Shown piece after piece: positions 61,375 to 64,000 of a DNA stretch of 64,000 nucleotides (its first letter is position 1; each line of letters opens with the position of its first letter). The stretch spans positions 22,683 to 86,682 of the forward strand of contig DXHU01000019.1 in NCBI GenBank assembly GCA_019113245.1, read 5' to 3'. The translations under genes were made by a program, and so were the position numbers. Source of the DNA: Candidatus Ornithospirochaeta avicola (lineage in GTDB: Bacteria; Spirochaetota; Spirochaetia; Sphaerochaetales; Sphaerochaetaceae). The notes beneath the pieces were generated by a model. The model did not search any database. It had not been told where the DNA came from and saw only the letters and a program-made list of their open reading frames with translations.

Positions 61375-61797
61375 ATGGCAAAGAAAGCAGCTGTAAAAGA
61401 AAACAAGGTAGTTAACCTTTCAAATGCAGTAGGACGCAGAAAGACCGCTGTAGCCAGAGTTTATCTGAGAAGCGGAAACGGCAAGATTGTCGTAAACGGC
61501 AGAGAGCTCGACAAGTATTTTGTTGATGCACTCAATGTCACAACAGTAACACAGCCTCTTACACTTCTTGAGGTCGCTGACAAGTATGATGTTGTAATCA
61601 ATGTATACGGTGGCGGAATCAAGGGACAGGCAGAGGCTTGCAGACACGGAGTTGCAAGAGCACTCGTTGCCGAGGATGCATCTTACAAGGATGCTCTTCA
61701 CAAGGCCGGCCTCATGACAAGAGACCCGAGAATGGTTGAAAGAAAAAAGTACGGTCAGAAGAAGGCAAGAAAGAGATTCCAGTTCTCAAAGAGATAA
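61375..61797 (+). CDS. rpsI: 30S ribosomal protein S9
   Basis: 140 aa. GRRKTAVARVYLRSGNG, VYGGGIKGQAEACRHGVARA and the basic C-terminus KKYGQKKARKRFQFSKR, which reaches the P-site tRNA. A short N-terminal extension (about 15 residues) precedes the core. AAGGAG before the ATG. Confidence 0.98.
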   Translation: MAKKAAVKENKVVNLSNAVGRRKTAVARVYLRSGNGKIVVNGRELDKYFVDALNVTTVTQPLTLLEVADKYDVVINVYGGGIKGQAEACRHGVARALVAEDASYKDALHKAGLMTRDPRMVERKKYGQKKARKRFQFSKR

Positions 61798-61806
61798 GGA
61801 AGATGG

Positions 61807-61833
61807 AGCAGCAGTTCAATCTGCTGCTTTTTT
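61807..61833 (+). terminator. Rho-independent terminator after rpsI
   Basis: Stem GCAGCAG/CTGCTGC, loop TTCAAT, then six T. The loop coincides with the -35 hexamer proposed for recX. Confidence 0.92.
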
Positions 61834-61843
61834 CATTTATAAT
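61815..61843 (+). promoter_or_regulatory. Promoter of recX inside the rpsI terminator, leaderless architecture
   Basis: TTCAAT (61815-61820), 17-bp spacer, TATAAT (61838-61843), then 7 bases to ATG 61851. Confidence 0.5.
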
Positions 61844-61850
61844 CAGGCGT

Positions 61851-62273
61851 ATGAACGCATATGACAAAGCTCTCTCTTATCTTAAAGTCAGAGAGCATTC
61901 AAGAAATGAGCTTGAGCGAAAGCTTGAGGAAAAGGGTTTTGCAGAATCTGAAATAGAAAGCGCTCTTGATGCACTTGAAGAGAGAAACTTTCTTTCTGAC
62001 TTACGCTTTGCAGAAAGCTTTCTTCATTCAAGAACAAGAAAGAAAGCAGAGGGAAGATACATCCTTTCAATGCGCCTTTTGCAGAAGGGGCTTAAGAGTT
62101 CTTTGATTTCATCTTGCCTGGATGAGTTTCTCTCTTCTGATGAATATAAAGATGCAGTAAGGCGGGACTATGAGCGTCTTAAGGAGAAAAAGGGTGAGCA
62201 GAAGGCCCGCCTTGAAATGCTCAGGCGCGGCATTTCTGAAAGCCTCTTTCAGAGTTTTTCCTTGTCAGATTAA
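61851..62273 (+). CDS. recX: Regulatory protein RecX
   Basis: 140 aa modulator of RecA filaments, made of repeated three-helix units: YDKALSYLKVREHSRNELER, LDALEERNFLSDLRFAESFL, YILSMRLLQKGLKSSLIS. I start at ATG 61851 because a longer frame begins inside the rpsI terminator. No Shine-Dalgarno. recA is not in the window. Confidence 0.88.
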   Translation: MNAYDKALSYLKVREHSRNELERKLEEKGFAESEIESALDALEERNFLSDLRFAESFLHSRTRKKAEGRYILSMRLLQKGLKSSLISSCLDEFLSSDEYKDAVRRDYERLKEKKGEQKARLEMLRRGISESLFQSFSLSD

Positions 62274-62290
62274 AGCAAAAGCATTACCTT
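62262..62290 (+). promoter_or_regulatory. Promoter of eno
   Basis: TTGTCA (62262-62267, at the end of recX), 17-bp spacer, TACCTT (62285-62290). AAGGAG lies before the ATG. Confidence 0.5.
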
Positions 62291-62292
62291 AA

Positions 62293-63615
<1,323 letters not shown>

Positions 63616-63624
63616 TAAAACAAC

Positions 63625-63654
63625 GCCGTCTGAGTAATCAGGCGGCATTTTTAT
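63625..63654 (+). terminator. Rho-independent terminator after eno
   Basis: 9-bp stem GCCGTCTGA/TCAGGCGGC (one T-G pair), loop GTAA, then ATTTTTAT. Confidence 0.9.
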
Positions 63655-63718
63655 CTCTCAGTTTCATGAAAATGACAAAATTTTTACAAAAAATTAAAAA
63701 ATGTCAAAAAAATTTTTT

Positions 63719-63749
63719 ATCGAACAAGATTTTATTCAATCTGTTCGAT
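63719..63749. promoter_or_regulatory. Imperfect inverted repeat around CGAACA/TGTTCG
   Basis: ATCGAACAAGATT pairs with AATCTGTTCGAT with one bulged base; 6-base loop. It could be an operator or an RNA hairpin. Confidence 0.45.
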
Positions 63750-63797
63750 TTATCAAAAATAAATACTCTTTCAGTACAAAAATAACAACCAAAAGCG

Positions 63798-63813
63798 ATT
63801 CTTATATAAGAAT
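63798..63813. promoter_or_regulatory. 16-bp perfect palindrome
   Basis: ATTCTTATATAAGAAT, a dyad suitable for a dimeric regulator, upstream of the next gene's promoters. Confidence 0.45.
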
Positions 63814-63996
63814 TATTTAGTTTTTAAGTAGAAAAACCGCCTATTTTGAACCTAAAACTTCATTTTTCCAATCTATAATTAACTTGACAGATGAAGAAAC
63901 AGAGGCTTAAACTAAATGCAAGAAACACAAAAAAAACAAAAAAAGGGGAGAATTTTGCTCCTTGTGGAGTAAACCCCTCGGATATTTGGAGGAAGT

Positions 63997-64000
63997 ATGA
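63997..64000 (+). CDS. Start of a gene running off the right edge
   Basis: ATG at 63997 with a strong GGAGG four bases upstream (63988-63992). Only the start codon and one more base are in the window; the product is unknown. Confidence 0.6.

Larger units (their letters stand above)
63655..63996. other. AT-rich intergenic control region
   Basis: About 340 bases with no convincing gene. It holds long A/T runs at 63670-63720, a hairpin at 63719-63749, a 16-bp palindrome at 63798-63813, promoter-like TATAAT (63874-63879) and TTGACA-18-TAAACT (63884-63913), and a GGAG/CTCC/GGAG set (63936-63968). An 18-codon frame starts at ATG 63916. It probably controls the gene starting at 63997. Confidence 0.6.

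Noticed and set aside
63655..63996. Replication origin
   Set aside because: AT-rich, but no DnaA boxes (TTATCCACA-like) and no dnaA, dnaN or gyr genes nearby.

Overview
The window is a gene-dense, essentially uninterrupted stretch of a Gram-negative bacterial chromosome. No rRNA operon, CRISPR array, insertion sequence or prophage is visible. Several features point to the phylum Spirochaetota, most likely a non-pathogenic, Sphaerochaeta- or Treponema-related lineage, possibly from a gut: an archaeal/eukaryotic-type phenylalanyl-tRNA synthetase (17.6-20.8 kb), a mitochondrial/spirochaete-type EF-G (22.4-24.5 kb), a carD-ispD-ispF unit (29.0-30.8 kb), and an Lpt-RpoN-HPF-HprK-HPr block (37-44 kb) that implies an outer membrane. 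The assignment rests on protein-family recognition only.

Layout. 0-2.2 kb: an ECF vitamin/metabolite transporter (ATPase cut by the window edge, plus S component) with a SAM hydroxide adenosyltransferase. 2.3-8.1 kb: malic enzyme, small envelope proteins, a TRIC-type channel, an AlaX editing protein and a DedA-like protein. 8.1-14.7 kb: a leftward purine operon hpt - PRTase - purA - lacZ - purB, with beta-galactosidase embedded in it. 14.8-15.5 kb: a toxin-antitoxin pair whose toxin has an in-frame stop, flanked by a 51-bp direct repeat. 15.6-25.3 kb: fused 2-oxoacid dehydrogenase E1, pheST, a HIT protein, EF-G and a RecA-like ATPase. 25.3-30.8 kb: HxlR regulator with an AAA ATPase, alpha/beta hydrolase, GNAT, CoA-binding protein, ispF-ispD-carD. 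30.9-35.7 kb: malQ-rsmE-thyX-uvrC. 35.7-38.5 kb: hprK-ptsH-lexA-like-holA. 39-44.3 kb: ymdB-like, rseC-like, lptC-lptA-lptB, rpoN, gtrA, hpf. 44.4-46.3 kb: tRNA-Leu, a secreted/anchored nuclease and a CPBP protease. 46.3-52.1 kb: addB-addA. 52.1-55.3 kb: malY-type lyase, flavodoxin-ferredoxin fusion, aroA-like. 55.4-60.7 kb: a PH-like membrane protein, a SprT-like protease, rimO, pcrA. 60.7-64 kb: rplM-rpsI behind a long structured leader, recX, eno, and an AT-rich control region leading to a gene that starts at the right edge.

Genes are packed into operons in which ATGA-type overlaps are the rule, so translation is heavily coupled. Many first genes of transcription units have a -10 hexamer only 6-8 bases before the start codon and no Shine-Dalgarno sequence, which suggests frequent leaderless transcripts. 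This is the most distinctive genome-wide signal here. Three proteins of well-known families (LexA, YmdB, AroA) appear to lack key catalytic or ligand residues. I found no obvious large novel system; the most unusual single locus is the disrupted toxin-antitoxin cassette between two copies of a promoter-bearing repeat.
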